Source: Litoditis marina (lineage: Eukaryota > Nematoda > Chromadorea > Rhabditida > Rhabditidae). From it: a stretch of DNA of 64,000 nt. The stretch lies in NCBI GenBank assembly GCA_964036275.1, contig OZ038440.1, forward strand, positions 1,612,001 to 1,676,000, written 5' to 3'. Below, in pieces: positions 1-12,238 of the stretch. Below the pieces are notes generated by a model. It had not been told where the DNA came from and did not search any database. It was given only the letters and a program-made list of their open reading frames with translations. Each line of letters begins with the position of its first letter. The stretch's first letter is position 1. The position numbers and the translations under genes were made by a program.

Positions 1-377
1 AGTGCTCACCGTATCCTGAAAGCCAACTTGAAGACGGGTGGAGTTGAAGCGGATTTGAAGAAATGACGAAAAAACTCTCTCCGTCCTTCACATATCAGTC
101 AAATCGAAAGCGAATCCGCCAAATTCAAATGAGGATGGCGCAAAAAAAGGAAGGTAGTGGGTAACTCGGTCAAGGCTCGCCTACCATTTAACGAGGCAAA
201 TCAGGTGAGAAATGAAAGCAAAGGAGGGGGAAAAGTACGCAAAACTACGTCGCCGCGGCACACTTACCCAATTAGATACCGCACTGAGAGAACAAGGAAT
301 TCGGGTTAGATCAGGCGGAAACGTCATATTTGAATATTTGAATGGACATGACGACTTCTTGAAGTTCTGAAATTTTG

Positions 378-520
378 AGACAGAGAGAAAGAGAAAGAGA
401 GAAGACAGGATGAGGAGAGTAGAAAGAGTTTGAAATAAAGGGACGGAGCAAGAGATACTTCAAGAGATAGAGAAAGCGAAAGAGCAAGACAGACAGAGGG
501 AGATGGAAAATGCAAAAAAA
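378..520 (+). repeat. Purine-rich (GA) tract
   Basis: An imperfect GAGA/GAAA tract with the purines on the + strand, followed by a GC-rich island at about 600-780. Open frames on the minus strand here are low-complexity artefacts. Confidence 0.8.
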
Positions 521-1480
521 GAAAAACAATGATGTATGTTTTTGAATTATTCAAACATGTAATGTCAACCTGATAAGGTCGGGTTTAAAGAAAAAGGAAG
601 GTTTCGTTTTGCATCAGATGGTTGGCCACGATAACGGCGCGCAAAGGTTAGTCGCAGACCGCCGGCCAGATTCAAATTCTGAGGTCGTCGCGTCGTCAAC
701 GGCTGTAAAAAGCGTTTATACGGCTCCGGCAACGGTTTAGCTAGCCGATTTGAACGAAAAAGAGCCATAGCGCCACATTTACGGGCTTTCACTTTGGTCG
801 TAGACTACTTAGTATCGAAATATATTTTCATATTAGAGAATATATAGTTAGAGAGAGAAATTAGAGTTGAGTTTTGATGTACATGAAACTGTGTTCAACA
901 ACTTAATGCTCTACTAGTTCATGAGTTCCTAAAAGAGTTCAAGTCGTTCAAAGATCCTGCTAGGTCTGAAAATATTATAATTGAAGTTTTCTCACTAAAA
1001 CTTCATTTGTTGAATAATTTCGAAATTTTTCTGTAACATATAATGAATGTAACACATAGGGGCTGCCTATATGGGTCGGGTGTGCGTGTGATGTAGCATG
1101 TGTCGACAGATTGCGCCATACAGCCTGCACGCAATTTAGGCTTTTCATGACCCTAGTCAGGCCTCAACGCACCAACCATTAACATATTAGAGAACATATT
1201 CAAAGCTGTTCTGATTAAGAGTTGAGATCCTAATACTATTCGGTAAAAATGCACCTGGAGGAGCTCATATTCGAAAACGCTACATTTCTGGTTTTCTCAA
1301 GTAGTTAAGGTTTTTGTGACAGTTTATTCACAGTGGGAACTATGGTTGTTGAACCGTTAATGAGAGAAAACGTTGGGAAAGCCACTCGTTCTACGAAATG
1401 TATCTAAACCACTAAGACTTTAACGTTAACTCTATTCGTAAACAGGCTTGTACGGTAGATGTTGCCCTATTACGCTGTGT

Positions 1481-1544
1481 TTGTAGTTTGATCTCGTTGC
1501 TTTCCAGTGGAAATTCGTGAAATTGTTCAGTGATCAAACTACAA
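1481..1544. mobile_element. Short foldback element, GTAGTTTGATC family
   Basis: The left arm TTGTAGTTTGATC is repeated in inverted form as GATCAAACTACAA at the right end, with a loop of about 38 bp. The same arms recur at 5600-5676, 19307-19373, 21544-21605, 26308-26355, about 30480-30570, 38104-38158 and 63083-63152, so this is a dispersed miniature element family. Confidence 0.75.
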
Positions 1545-1653
1545 TGATGATTTGGTTGGATTGAATTGAAACGAATCGGCAAGATGATAGGCATATAACT
1601 ATGTGACGGGGGAGGGTAATATGAGAGGGGAAGTCCTTGAGGTTCGGGGGTCA

Positions 1654-2191
1654 AGTCGTATCGGAATGCCACCTCGGATGCCGTTTGAATCGAAGGTCGA
1701 GAACCGGCGGTGGCAGAGGAGGTGGGAGGGAAGGTGGAGAGGGAGAGCGGCGAGATGGAAGTTATGGAGAGAGTGATATTGGAATGGATAAAAGAGAGTT
1801 ATAGAAACAAGGTAGACAGATAGAGATGAAGAGAAAGCTGGAAGAGAGTTATAGAACGTGCTAAATAGAGCCGGTCGTGTAGGAAAAGGTAGGAGGATAT
1901 GAGGAACGAAAAGAGATAAACATTCACCGAGAATTCAGGGATAGAGTGAAACATTGGAGAAATAACGAGTGTGAGAGAGAGAAAGAGGGAGAGAGTCAGA
2001 GAGGGAGAGAGAGACCGAGAGGGAGGGAAGAGATAGGGGGAGAGAAAGAGAGTTAGAGAGTCAGAAAGGTATTAGGGCAAGGAGGGAGAAAAAGAGAGGA
2101 GAGGAAAAGATAGAGAACACAGACAGGTAGAAAATACACGTGAGTAGATTATTTGTGAGAAAGACATAGTCGTATCGGAATGCCACGTCGG
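1654..2191. repeat. 24-bp direct repeat flanking a purine tract
   Basis: AGTCGTATCGGAATGCCAC followed by CTCGG or GTCGG occurs at 1654-1677 and again at 2168-2191 with 23 of 24 bases identical. Between the copies lies about 480 bp of mostly GA-rich DNA. This may be a duplicated regulatory segment or the edges of a repeat unit. Confidence 0.7.
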
Positions 2192-3892
2192 CTAGAGCAA
2201 AAGTAGTGAAGAGAGAATAACATTACAAGGGTTTGTGAATGTTTAATTCCGCGCACTTTTGTGTCATTTGTATATTTCATGAAAGAAATGACGTATCTTC
2301 AAAATATAAGTAACAGATAAATGTTTTGTATTCATATTGTAAGTGTATAAATGTTAGCCGTAGGCAAATGGCAAATTCAAATCGTGCGGTGTCTGTCTGT
2401 GCATGAGATGAGTGACTAAACCGTCATGTCCTGGGGAACAGAAAAACGAGAAGAGAAAAAGAGAAGAGAAGAGAAAAAGAGGAGATAAAAAGGTGAGAAC
2501 ACCGTTTTGAGGGAAGATGTGTGTCAAATAAATAATCATTGTTACGTTGAGATGGAAAGTTAGTGAAGTCTGGGGAAAAAGTGCTGAAACCTCATGAGAA
2601 AGTGAACGATAGAGTGCGGAGTGAAAGTTTGGAGGTTGTTTTACATTGTAAACCGAACATTGACAAGTATGAAACGAGTTCTTCATCAAACCAATTCAAA
2701 CTAATGGTAAATCAATGTCGTGTTTCATTATGTTTACACGTTTGGCGTGTCTTCTCCATTTACTTCAAGTTGAGTTCCTATTTGACTTTGACTACTTCCA
2801 AAGCGGCTAATGTGAGAGGATTTTCTGGGAAAGCTCCACGTACGTGATTCGGTATACGGAAGTTGGAAGTTATTATAGTTTCCCGAACTCATACAAGCGT
2901 ATACGGTAACTGAAGTGGCTCTACGGAAGCGGTGTTGATTTAAATAGAAGGAACGGTGCCTGCCTGGTTATCTGGGTGACATCACGTGCTGTTCTGTATT
3001 CGCCATATTTGAAAAAAAGTGGGAGAAGAAAAAATAACATTCGAAAAAGGAGTCTACTGCAGATTATCAATTCAATGCTACAGTGATCCAGATAGTCTTC
3101 TCAAAAAGCTGATCAACACATCCACAAAATAAGGATGTTTCCCGCAGGTATTTCCCTCAGTTATTCATAAAATCATCACGAAGCATTCTTATTGGATCAT
3201 TGCCTGTTATCCCTAATTGATGTAGACTTGGAACTTCAAAGTTGTGTTAGTTATGGCTTCTACTTTCGAACTTTCGAATCATCTCAAAATATTTTAGTGC
3301 ACCTACCCTCTATGTAGATCTGAGGCAACTTGCTGTAGAAACTTCTTTTATTCACGGTCAAAATGATTGTTTGGGTGAATACATTTTTGAAATCGAGTGT
3401 GCGTTGTATCGTGACCACAATCTAGCTATACTTGATATTATCGAGAAAAGCAGAAAGATGGTTAGCCGATAAAGGCAACGGATAGAAAAAACACTAGAAC
3501 ACGTATCATGGGGAACACGATACTAACCTACTATTATAAGATGAACTTATAGAACACTTTCACAGATTCCGAGTTAGTAGCTAACGTGAGAATTCGAAAA
3601 CACTCGCAGACCATGTTAGATCTACCTAATTCAAGTCAGAATTTATGTTCCAGAGATACTCAGTCGTCATTGATTCATGGAACTGCACGTTTCAAGCAGT
3701 ATAATAGATTTTTTTGAAAATGGAGAGAGACAACGAGTGAAAACTTTGCATCATTTTAGATGCTTCAGAGACTGGCATGATTTTTTTCAACCGAATAGTA
3801 CAATGTAGTGTTAAAACGTACTTTTCACGAAATTAAGAGAACTTTCAGTATCATCGTAAATTTTATGATGTACTAACTTTTAATTGCTGCAT

Positions 3893-4024
3893 TTAAACAA
3901 GGACGATTGTGGTCCAATCGCAGCGCTTCAGTCCTGTAAACCGCAATACATTTTTCAATTGCAGTTTAAAGGACCGTTGACACGGGATTGGTTCATATAA
4001 TCCCGTGTCAACGTCTTACTTTAA
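3893..4024. mobile_element. TTAA-flanked foldback element, copy 1
   Basis: It starts and ends with TTAA and has GGACGATT near the left end. The interior has the family's GCAGTTTAAAGGACC palindrome. The right arm is diverged (CGTCTTACTTTAA). Four other copies are at 11579-11703, 46490-46868, 48824-48941 and 53328-53451. TTAA target sites are typical of piggyBac-type elements; no transposase is present. Confidence 0.7.
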
Positions 4025-4095
4025 TACAAAAAATCCAGGGATTACCGTTTTTTCTTGAAAAAACCCCGGTATAGTTCAACTTCAGAAAATCTAGA

Positions 4096-4438
4096 GAAGA
4101 AAGGAGAAAAGAAAGTGAACAATGAGGACGGGAGGAAACATTTCAAATGCCAAAGATGTCTGCCATAAAAACTGCCGATTAGGGGATAAATCCTGTTTTC
4201 TGGGGGCTTGTGGGAAGCGCCTCATTAGCGTGGAATGAGTTACAGGAAGAGGAACAGGTATGATTAGAGAGAAAGGAGAAAAGAGAAAGGAAATGAGAAA
4301 TGAAATGAGAAACGAAAAAAAGGAAGAGAAACGAGAAGAGAAAAGAAAAGAAAAGAAAAAGGAAAAGATAAAGGAGAGGAGAAAAGAGAAGAGAAAGCAA
4401 GAGGGAAGGAACAGAGAATGAAAAGAGAAAGGAGACTG
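4096..4438 (+). repeat. Purine-rich tract
   Basis: A long A/G-only stretch on the + strand. The minus-strand open frame at 4179-4478 is a Phe/Leu/Ser-rich artefact of it. Confidence 0.8.
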
Positions 4439-5010
4439 AAAATGGCATAGTCACGGGAAGCGTAAGACAAACCGACAATTGGGAACTTTTTTATGGTAAT
4501 TTTGAAATTCTAATGTCTTACAAAATCAAAAGAATTAAGTAGCCAAATTTCTTATAAACACGGTAGACGTACCTCTGGCCTAGTGAAAAGGTGCACGGCA
4601 ACGCACGAGAGAGCTGGCTGTTGCAACTCTGAAACATTGAAATAATTTAAACTCATTGAGAAAAGTTCCCAAGAATAGGATGAAGCATGACGAAACTTCA
4701 AATTATGAAATTGATAGAACACATAATTTATACAGAAATTCGAAATAAGAGTTCGAACGTAACAGCGCGGCTGCGAGTTTCACACTGAATCTAATATCAG
4801 TTCCGTCGGAAAGGTTACAAACTATACGATGCGGGGTTCGGAGGTCGAAGCGCAATGTGAATCAGCGATATGAATTTGAAACAAAAGATGGTCTTCAAAG
4901 ATGATCACTGCCCTATAGTAAGAAATTGATCTGGTGTATTGTTTCCAGCTAATTTTGTTCATTTCTACAAATCGAAGAAGTAGAAATATAGTTTGAAATC
5001 AATTTGGTTG

Positions 5011-5184
5011 CTCTAAAGTTGAAAACCGAGTTGTTTGCCAAGGTGCGCCAAAGACCCAAGTTGTTAATCAAGGTTTGAGCAGTTTAACAAGAACTTGGTG
5101 CACAATTGTGCATAACATTGGTATCAACTAGTGACCAATTCGGTGGGCGAACCTTGGTAAACAACTTAGTTTTTAACTTCAGAG
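5011..5184. mobile_element. Long foldback element, copy 1
   Basis: Arms CTCTAAAGTTGAAAACCGAG and the inverted CTTGGTAAACAACTTAG...CTTCAGAG enclose a central TTGGTGCACAATTGTGC palindrome. It matches 8328-8517, where the arms continue outward into GTAGTTTGATC-type arms. The short foldbacks elsewhere look like internal deletion derivatives of this longer form. Confidence 0.75.
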
Positions 5185-5599
5185 CGGGTTCGGCTCGAAC
5201 TACTAAGACACATTTGAAATGGTTTATTTGCAGAACACAGTGCAATAGTAGTGAGTGAGTTGAATGAGGTTAGAACGGTGTGCGAGGTGCATGTACTCTC
5301 CTCCCTCAAATTTGCATAATAATGACGGAACCGTTCAAACTGTAATATATTGCATACCTAATGATCGCAGAGAAGTTGATGATATAACTGAATTGCTTGC
5401 CGCGCCGAAACTCAAAGTAACATAACATATTAAATTAACATAACAGACCTTATATAGTGCTCACATTTCCCAACTGGACTGGTTGGCAGCGTGCCAAAAA
5501 CTTTGGATGACTATTATTCAGAGAAAACTTATATTTTACAGAGTACTATAGGGTTCTCACTATCCATAGTAAGCCAGTGTATATCAAAGTATATTGCTC

Positions 5600-5676
5600 T
5601 ATCCTACTGTGTTTGTAGTTTAATCCTGTCAGTCGAAATTGGTAAATTTTGGCGTTTATGGAGTTCAAACTACAAC
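5600..5676. mobile_element. Short foldback element, GTAGTTTGATC family
   Basis: It begins ATCCTACTGTGTTTGTAG and ends with GTTCAAACTACAAC, the inverted arm, and is somewhat diverged from the copy at 1481. The flanking CTATCCTACTGTG also matches the outer arm of the long form at 8550. Confidence 0.7.
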
Positions 5677-5814
5677 TTAGCTGTTCATTCCCTTTATTCG
5701 AATTAGCCACAATCTCATGCCGCCGAGGTATTTGAATGTGATAGTTTTAGTGAATCACACCTTTTTGAATTGCGAACATATACGTAAGCCGTAATGTTTG
5801 GAAACAGTGAGAGA

Positions 5815-6180
5815 CATGAACAAAAGAAAAAAAAGAAGGAATGGAGAGATTAACTGAGATATATATGTAACTTATAACCTGACAGAAGAGAGTAAGCGCA
5901 ACAACTCAAAGAGAAGGGAGGGGATATGGGTGTGAGAGAGATAGAAAGCAAGATACAGAGACGAACAGACTAGAAGAACTCAAGAAGAGAAGTAAATAAT
6001 AACAGTTATATACAAGGCTAATAGAAAAGAGTAGAAGTATGAGTACACTAACTAAAGAATAAAGTTCACACTTGAAACCCTAGGAAAGGGAGAAGATCAA
6101 GGAGAGAAAGAGAGAGAGAGACATGAAGAGAGAGAGAGAGAGAGAGAGAAAGAAAGTGAGAGCGTAAGAGAGAAAGGGGG
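5815..6180 (+). repeat. Purine-rich tract with GA microsatellite
   Basis: Mostly A/G on the + strand, with an uninterrupted GAGAGA run at about 6105-6148, followed by a short GC-rich island at 6180-6260 that contains TTTGAAT. Confidence 0.8.
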
Positions 6181-6871
6181 TTTTCCCTGACCCGCTGCCC
6201 CGTATTCCCACGCTCTGACCGGGAGGGAGATTTGAATGGTGGAGGTTCGAAACCGGGTGCGGCACTCGTTATATGACAGAGAGCAAAAAGCAGGGAAGGC
6301 CATCTGAGCTACTCGCGCAAACTGAAAAAAGAGAACACCTTTCGAAAGTGGTATCTGGTTACACTTTGAATGAATGTTCCAGAATTTGGGTTAGGAACAC
6401 AAGTTATTTCAAAAAAAAAATATAAAGAAATGTTCAGTTTTTGCTTCACTGATTTTGCCATTTGAATACATTTCCTAGAAATTTATTCTTCGGGAAAGTT
6501 GAGAAGTATATTTTAATGTTTTTCTTCACTTAATCTATCTTTTCAATACATTCCGTAACAATTTATGAAGATCAGAAACTTGAGTGGTAGCAAAACCAAC
6601 CAATAAGTGAAATTTGAGTTTTCGTTCAGTTATCTTTTTGGGTCATGTGCTACCTGAACGCTCAACTGAATGTTATTATGTTTTCAAGGGGAATTCCCGA
6701 GTTGTAAAGATAGCGCACATTTACAACACATGTGATAATTTCGTTCGAAAAAGAGCAACCTATATACGACTTTTACTTTAATTCAGTATCAATCAATACG
6801 CATGATTTGCATACTAAGGCAGATTCCATAAACCATTTGGTTGCTTTGTTTTTCTATGTTGTGCATTGCAG

Positions 6872-7035
6872 ATGCGCCTGATTTATATGACAGTGTTGAG
6901 ATTGCGCGCAGAAAGCCAACTTGGAAATATCACACAACTATCGAAAACCATAAATATAAAAAATTTTTTCAGAAAATTGAGTTATTAATTTTGATGAGGG
7001 AAGCACTAGGTATATACTCCCAATCATTCCTATGA
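6872..7035 (+). CDS. Candidate orphan exon, unknown protein
   Basis: An acceptor GTGCATTGCAG is followed by an open frame of about 54 codons that reads like protein (Asp-Ala-Pro-Asp-Leu-Tyr-Asp-Ser-Val-Glu-Ile-Ala-Arg-Arg-Lys-Pro-Thr-Trp). It ends either at a possible donor, CTAG before GTATAT (exon end 7009), or at the stop at 7033-7035. No upstream or downstream exon could be joined to it and I recognise no family. It may be a chance frame or the relic of a gene. Confidence 0.22.
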
Positions 7036-10000
7036 GTGTTCTTACAGTAATCAGAAGTTTGACTTTTGTTTGCTTCCGGCAAAGATACATGAATACATCT
7101 CAAATTTCGATGAAATGCTTCAAATTTTACATTATTCTACCGACGTCAAAATAAGTTCAACTATTATTACAGATTTAGCTTGTCTCTGGAAACAGGAAAA
7201 TTACTGTGATTATCCTTGAAAGTGGGCCGAGTTTCAATGAAAACTCTCAAAGTGCTTCGAATTTTATATTTTTTTCAAACGTATTGACGCCGAATTCAGT
7301 GCGAAATTGTAGTTCTCACAGTTGGATATCTCTGGAACGTGAAAAGTCTTTTGATTCGGCTAGAAATGTGGTAGAGTGACCAATTCTACGAACTGTCATA
7401 TTGGTGACAGTTGATGGGAACAAAAAAGAGTAGTATAATAGATAGTGAGAGACAATAATCTTATCTTCCAAAAGACAGAATACACAAATAGTGTGGGAAC
7501 AAGACAACAAAGAGAGGTTGTAAACGCACATAATACACGTAATTATTTCGATTGTAAGTTTACAATTATGTTCTCGTTCACTTAAAATGGTCTTTCACTT
7601 CATTCTGAAGTTGTGCAGTTTACCGAAGATGAAATGGTGCTGTGAAACACTACATAGGAAGAAGTTTTCCAAACTTTTAGAAAGAAAAAACTTCAATGAA
7701 CAACCGTAAGTTACAGGTTTACAGTTACAAGTGAATTAATTTTTAGTGGGAAATTCATGTGAATCAGGCATACTGCAAAAATCCGCTGAAATCCGAATCA
7801 GGCAAGGCATGATACTGTTTTTAGTAGTTTCCACTAAACCGTGGTCAGAAAGAGTTCGAGAATAGCAGTGATCGTTTTGATATTCTGAGCTTCCGAAGAT
7901 ACTTCAGATGATTCTTAACTACACGCTCACAAGCGAAAGATCTGTAAAGTAAACTGTTTTAACAGTCATTCAAAAGTGTAAATGCATACTGTAAAACCCC
8001 ACGATTGAGAGAATTAGGGTATACCAACACTACACCCTGGAAACAACTGTTCCCGCGACAATAGATATTCAAATGAGAGCATGAGTCGGTTTGGATGAAA
8101 GCAGGTGAGGTATAGTATGAGTTGTTCTGTGGGAAATGTCATATAATGGCAGCGAGGGGCTACTGATTGCGCCATCATTCAAATATTCCTCCTTTTCGGT
8201 TATTCCGAATTTCTTTCAATTCGTGGCACAATTCACGAAACCAATGTGTATATAAGGTGTTCTAAAGTTCTCGTTGTAGTTTGAACTTGTTTACAAGCCA
8301 TAACCTCTGATTTGTGACCAAAAACTACTCTGAAGTTAAACACCGAGTTGTTTACCAAGGTTCGCCAAAAACCCCAGTTGTAAATCAAGGATCAGACTTT
8401 TTACCGAGAACTTGGTGCACAATTGTGCACCAATCTTTGATTTTCCAACTTGATATCAACTAGTGACCAATTTGGTGGGGCGAGCCTTGGTAAACAACTC
8501 GGTTTTCAACTTCAGAGAACGGGATCAACCTACAAACACAGTGGGATAGAGCGGAAGAGTGAAGAATGAAGAGTGGAAGAGTGAACCCATAACGCACAGT
8601 GAGTTGTGAAACAGTCAATCAAGATGAATGGAGCTCAAGTGGATTTTCGCTTACTCACAATGCAAAAATGGAATAACATTGAACCAAAAAGAATCAGAAG
8701 TTCTTTACTCACTGCCGAATTTATGTTACGGCAATCAAGTTGTTGTTCCCGATAGGAAGAAAGTAAGAACCAAACTATTCTGACCAACTTTTGTTCTAAC
8801 ATTGCAATCTACCAAAATCTGAGCAGTTGTACTCACAATTTCACGGTTTTATGTAGGTTTAATTCGAGAAATCTTTTGAAACAAAGTGAAATGTGCTGTA
8901 TTGGGGCCAGTTTTGGGCAGGTGTATTTGTGACTCAAATCGACAACCTTTTCTCTTTTTCTTTCCTCTCCAATACAATTGGAGGGTGAGATTCAAACAGA
9001 GAATGCTCGATGCACAGAACAAAAAGTGACATTCGAACCAGAATGGCCGGATTTCTAGACAAGAATATTTGTATGGGTTGAATTCTAAGATTGGTACCGT
9101 GAAAAAAGCTTATAGTGAGTGGCACTAAGTATTGACTATGCAGAACCTTTAGGTTCTTTACTGAATAAGAGTTTTTAAAAATATATTTTTCATGAATTTG
9201 TACGTAACCTGACTCCGCTTGCTTCGAAGACAATATGAACATGCCAAAACGTATTTTGTAGCTGAAACCCGTGCGTCATTTACCAACATATTATGCATTT
9301 TACTGTTGAGTGTGAAAAGAGTTTTTTATAGTGATCATTTTAAGAGAGCAGGGAAAAACCTGTTAGTTTTCTTCAAACCTGAGTTAGCGTGAATCTACTG
9401 AATCGTGGGTTGAGTCATTTTGTAGTTTTTGGCATAGTTTGAGAAACTTCTGATCGAAAAGTACTTCTGCCCCAATAGAGAAAAGTTCACTATACGATTA
9501 GGGTCGAATTGAGATGGTACTATGTTATTCTAATTTTTATCTTCGCAACATCAAATGGAATCTGGCTGTTATCAGGCGTCTCCAGACCTTTCTTATCTAA
9601 ATAACAGCAGAATTCAAATTGGATGACCACAGGACACCATAAACAGAATGGCGAAGGAGCACACCATTATACACTTTCCGATAAGTGACAAAAACATTTT
9701 ACTGTACTGATTTGTACTTTGAAGTCTGTATGTTTCACCAGTTAGATACTTAAGCGAAATAACATCGGTGTGAAGCTTGTAAGCACAATATAACAAGGAA
9801 ATCAGAATGTGGACTTCACTTCAGAGTAGAACACTCGTAAAAACTGCGCAACTACAAGAAGGAAGAGGTTCAGCTCATATATAACGATTGGGAAAAGGAG
9901 ATCAAAATAATAAGAAGCGTTCTGCCGAAAACCTAAAACTCGTCACTCACTCAGAGAGCACGAGGGTGAATATTATGAGAACTGCACATATAACTGAAAC

Positions 10001-10676
10001 CAAAACTATTCTACAAAAACTATATATGAATACGTATACAGGTCCATGGACCAGATTACAAAATTGAAGCCTCAGTATATACCAAACGGATTTCATTTCT
10101 TGAACCGCATGAATCACCACGGAAATGGCTATAGCTACATTGAAAAACAAAAAGGTACAACAAATCACCGAAAAATGGAGGAAGTTGCTTTGTTCATTAG
10201 GAGAGCGACAAAAAAATATAGGGAAGACCATATTGTAATATGGGTGTCGGCATAAGGATGGGGTCACAGACAGCTGGTCTGAGCCATTTCAAATTGGACC
10301 AGAGGGACATAGAACACCATCTAGGAGCAATGTTGCGTGTCCGAATACATTCTATTTCGGTTTCGAAACAAGAATCGAAAAAAATGAGAAATTCAGTGCT
10401 ATTAAACGAAAAATACAAATAATTTTTCTATATTTTCTGGCTTTGCAACAATCATATTTCAGAGACAAAGGTTAATAGAGAAAGTTCACGAGAGAAGTTG
10501 CATACATTTCAGAAATATGTTGTGGTGAACTAAACACAACATTCAAAAACTTCTTTTGCTAGTTAAACATACATAGTTTAAAATAGTTTAGTTTTGAAAT
10601 TTAATATATAGTTTAAAATAGTTTAGTTTTGTAATCCAGTATAGCTATGTGAACTGGCTTCATTTCTGTTTTTCAG
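7036..10676. other. Intergenic, no gene seen
   Basis: AT-rich DNA with one long foldback element (8272-8560) and no open frame that I would defend. A GC-richer stretch at 10,240-10,340 is open on both strands but lacks splice signals. A 24-bp AT-rich unit (ATAGTTTAAAATAGTTTAG) is duplicated at about 10,573-10,632. Confidence 0.55.
8272..8560. mobile_element. Long foldback element with outer arms, copy 2
   Basis: The inner part 8328-8517 matches 5011-5184 (CTCTGAAGTTAAACACCGAG arm, central TTGGTGCACAATTGTGCACC palindrome). Outside it, TTGTAGTTTGAAC on the left pairs with GGGATCAACCTACAAAC on the right, continuing to CACAGTGGGATAGAG. This copy joins the long and short foldback families into one: the short copies keep the outer arms and lack the middle. 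Confidence 0.75.
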
Positions 10677-10890
10677 GAAAGTGCCACAGAACAAAAAACC
10701 ATTTCCGCGAAACATGTTTCAAACAAATACGTCTGGTTTGAAACTCGACCGCTGGCATGCGGTTACAAAGGGACAAACCGAGGATGTCACTGGCCAAGGT
10801 GAACTGACAATTAGCATTGTCGACAGCCAGCTAATTGCAGATTCTGATCTCGCTAGTAATTGCCAACCTCAACCGGGAGAGAGCATCTAA
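10677..10890 (+). CDS. Candidate last exon, unknown protein
   Basis: A strong acceptor (CTGTTTTTCAG) opens a frame of 71 codons ending in TAA at 10888-10890. The peptide is polar and mixed in composition (it contains Leu-Asp-Arg-Trp-His-Ala-Val and Ile-Ser-Ile-Val-Asp-Ser) and is GC-richer than its surroundings, which suggests real coding sequence. The frame needs two bases from an upstream exon, which I could not find with confidence. No family recognised. Confidence 0.4.
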
Positions 10891-11220
10891 TTATGGGAGA
10901 GCGCAGACGAGGAGGGCATCGCGTTTGAATTTGGCAGCGGAACAGCCGGCTGTATATTAATGACAGATTATGACACAACGCAACGACCCCGGGGATTTTT
11001 TCGAGGAGGGTAAGGGTCAAAAGAGGTCATAATAGCAGGTCACAGAAGAATGGGGTTATAGTCAAAGTCTGCACAATACAGTGCGAATTACTGTATTAGT
11101 CTCTGAACCAGCTCGTAGATTTATTACCAGTTCGACCTCGAAACAATAGGTGACAGCTTACACTATTCATGTTAGTTTATGGTCAACTATGGTGACTTTC
11201 ATTAGAGCCTTTTTCTCAAA

Positions 11221-12238
11221 ATGGCGAAAGAAAAACATTCGGAAAATGAAGGTTCTGGATATGGCGGAAATAGTCAAGATGTTGTCTGTGAGTAATGTGC
11301 AAAATCAATATAAAGAAAGTGAATCGAACAAAACATAGAAAAGCAGGACAAAATACGCAATCAAGTTTTGTTTGACCAGCTTATCAGTGTGTTAACTACG
11401 AACACAGAACCGAATTCAGAACGAAAATCGAATGTTATGCCTGATAAAAACCTACGTTACTGCTAGAATTATGATTGAAACGTCAAGTTTGCATGAAATT
11501 CGCATTTGGAAATAAACCAGAAACTGTTTATGTTGTTTTGATCTGAATTTAGTTATATTTGGCTGTGTTGAGCACGTCTTAAAGTAGGACGATTATGTGG
11601 ACCAATCCCATGTCGTCGGTCCTTTAAACTGCAATTGAGAAATGTGTTGCAGTTTAAAGGACTGAAACGTTGCGATTGAACCACCATAATCGTCCTTCTT
11701 TAATGAGCTCGAAGGGCATGCAGATCAAGCGACAACATAAACATAGTTCGTTTCACCAATCGATGACTTTCTACAGTAATCTTTCAAAAATTCAAACGCA
11801 TTTATCTAGTCAACAAACAGAATTTAAAATTCATTGTTTTGTATGCTTGTAGTACCCAAAGTGGAAAACGAAATCACAAAGTTTAAACTATGTACAACAC
11901 CTACAAGATATTATAAATTCACTTGAAAGTTTCATAATCTTACTGTAGAGGGCTATTGTTTCGTGAAACAGACTATATCAGAACTAATAAATCACGTTTG
12001 AAGTCAACCGGGATCAAACTATGAACATGTTAGAAAGAGGGAAAATAATAGTTTCTCAGTCGTTTTGAACGGATGCCTTCAATGATAGAGAGAAACGGAA
12101 TACACGGTCTTGAAACAGGGAAAACATGGTAAAAATGAGCAGGTTATTGCAGATTTCTATGATGTTCCATTCATTCGCACTTCTCATTCATTATCAGAAT
12201 TTCCCACTGAAGTACGGAAAAGTTTTCGTTCGAGATGA
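11221..12238 (+). CDS. Candidate two-exon small protein, unknown
   Basis: Exon 1 (11221-11287) starts with ATG in a good context (CAAAATGG), encodes Met-Ala-Lys-Glu-Lys-His-Ser-Glu and ends at a consensus GTGAGT donor. Exon 2 (12153-12238) follows GTTATTGCAG and joins in frame to give about 50 aa with the stretch YDVPFIRTSHSLSEF, then TGA. The 865-bp intron holds two miniature transposons (11579-11703, 11738-11980). The model is the simplest join; exon 2 might instead use an internal donor and continue. No family recognised. Confidence 0.35.
11579..11703. mobile_element. TTAA-flanked foldback element, copy 2
   Basis: A 125-bp element bounded by TTAA, with arms AGGACGATTATGTGG and its inverse, and a central CCTTTAAACTGCAATTG hairpin. 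It is one of the best preserved copies and lies in the intron of the candidate small gene at 11221-12238. Confidence 0.85.
11738..11980. mobile_element. Miniature element, ATAGTTCGTTTCACC family, copy 1
   Basis: About 243 bp with imperfect inverted ends (ATAGTTCGTTTCACC on the left, GTGAAACAGACTATATC on the right). A second copy in opposite orientation lies at 58361-58607, with matching internal sequence such as ATTACTGTAGAAAGTCATC and CTACAAGCATACAAAAC. There is no coding capacity. Confidence 0.8.

Larger units (their letters stand above)
1..6857. other. Gene-poor region with purine tracts and GC islands
   Basis: No convincing coding gene is visible on either strand. The longer open frames are Ser/Leu/Phe-rich or Lys/Glu/Arg-rich translations of purine-rich DNA and are not credible proteins. 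The stretch holds purine tracts (about 378-520, 1696-2130, 2440-2492, 4096-4438, 5815-6180), short GC-rich islands (about 600-780, 1640-1730, 6180-6260), a TTAA element and two foldback elements listed separately. Promoters or enhancers of a gene outside the window are possible but cannot be shown. Confidence 0.6.

Noticed and set aside
4179..4478. Hydrophobic Phe/Leu/Ser-rich minus-strand open frames (also at 311-554, 6080-6303, 13875-14243, 53709-53937)
   Set aside because: These are translations of the pyrimidine strand of purine tracts; no start context, splice sites or real membrane-protein pattern.
6236..6262. tRNA-like GGTTCGAAACC
   Set aside because: The T-loop-like core is not accompanied by acceptor, D or anticodon arms on either strand.
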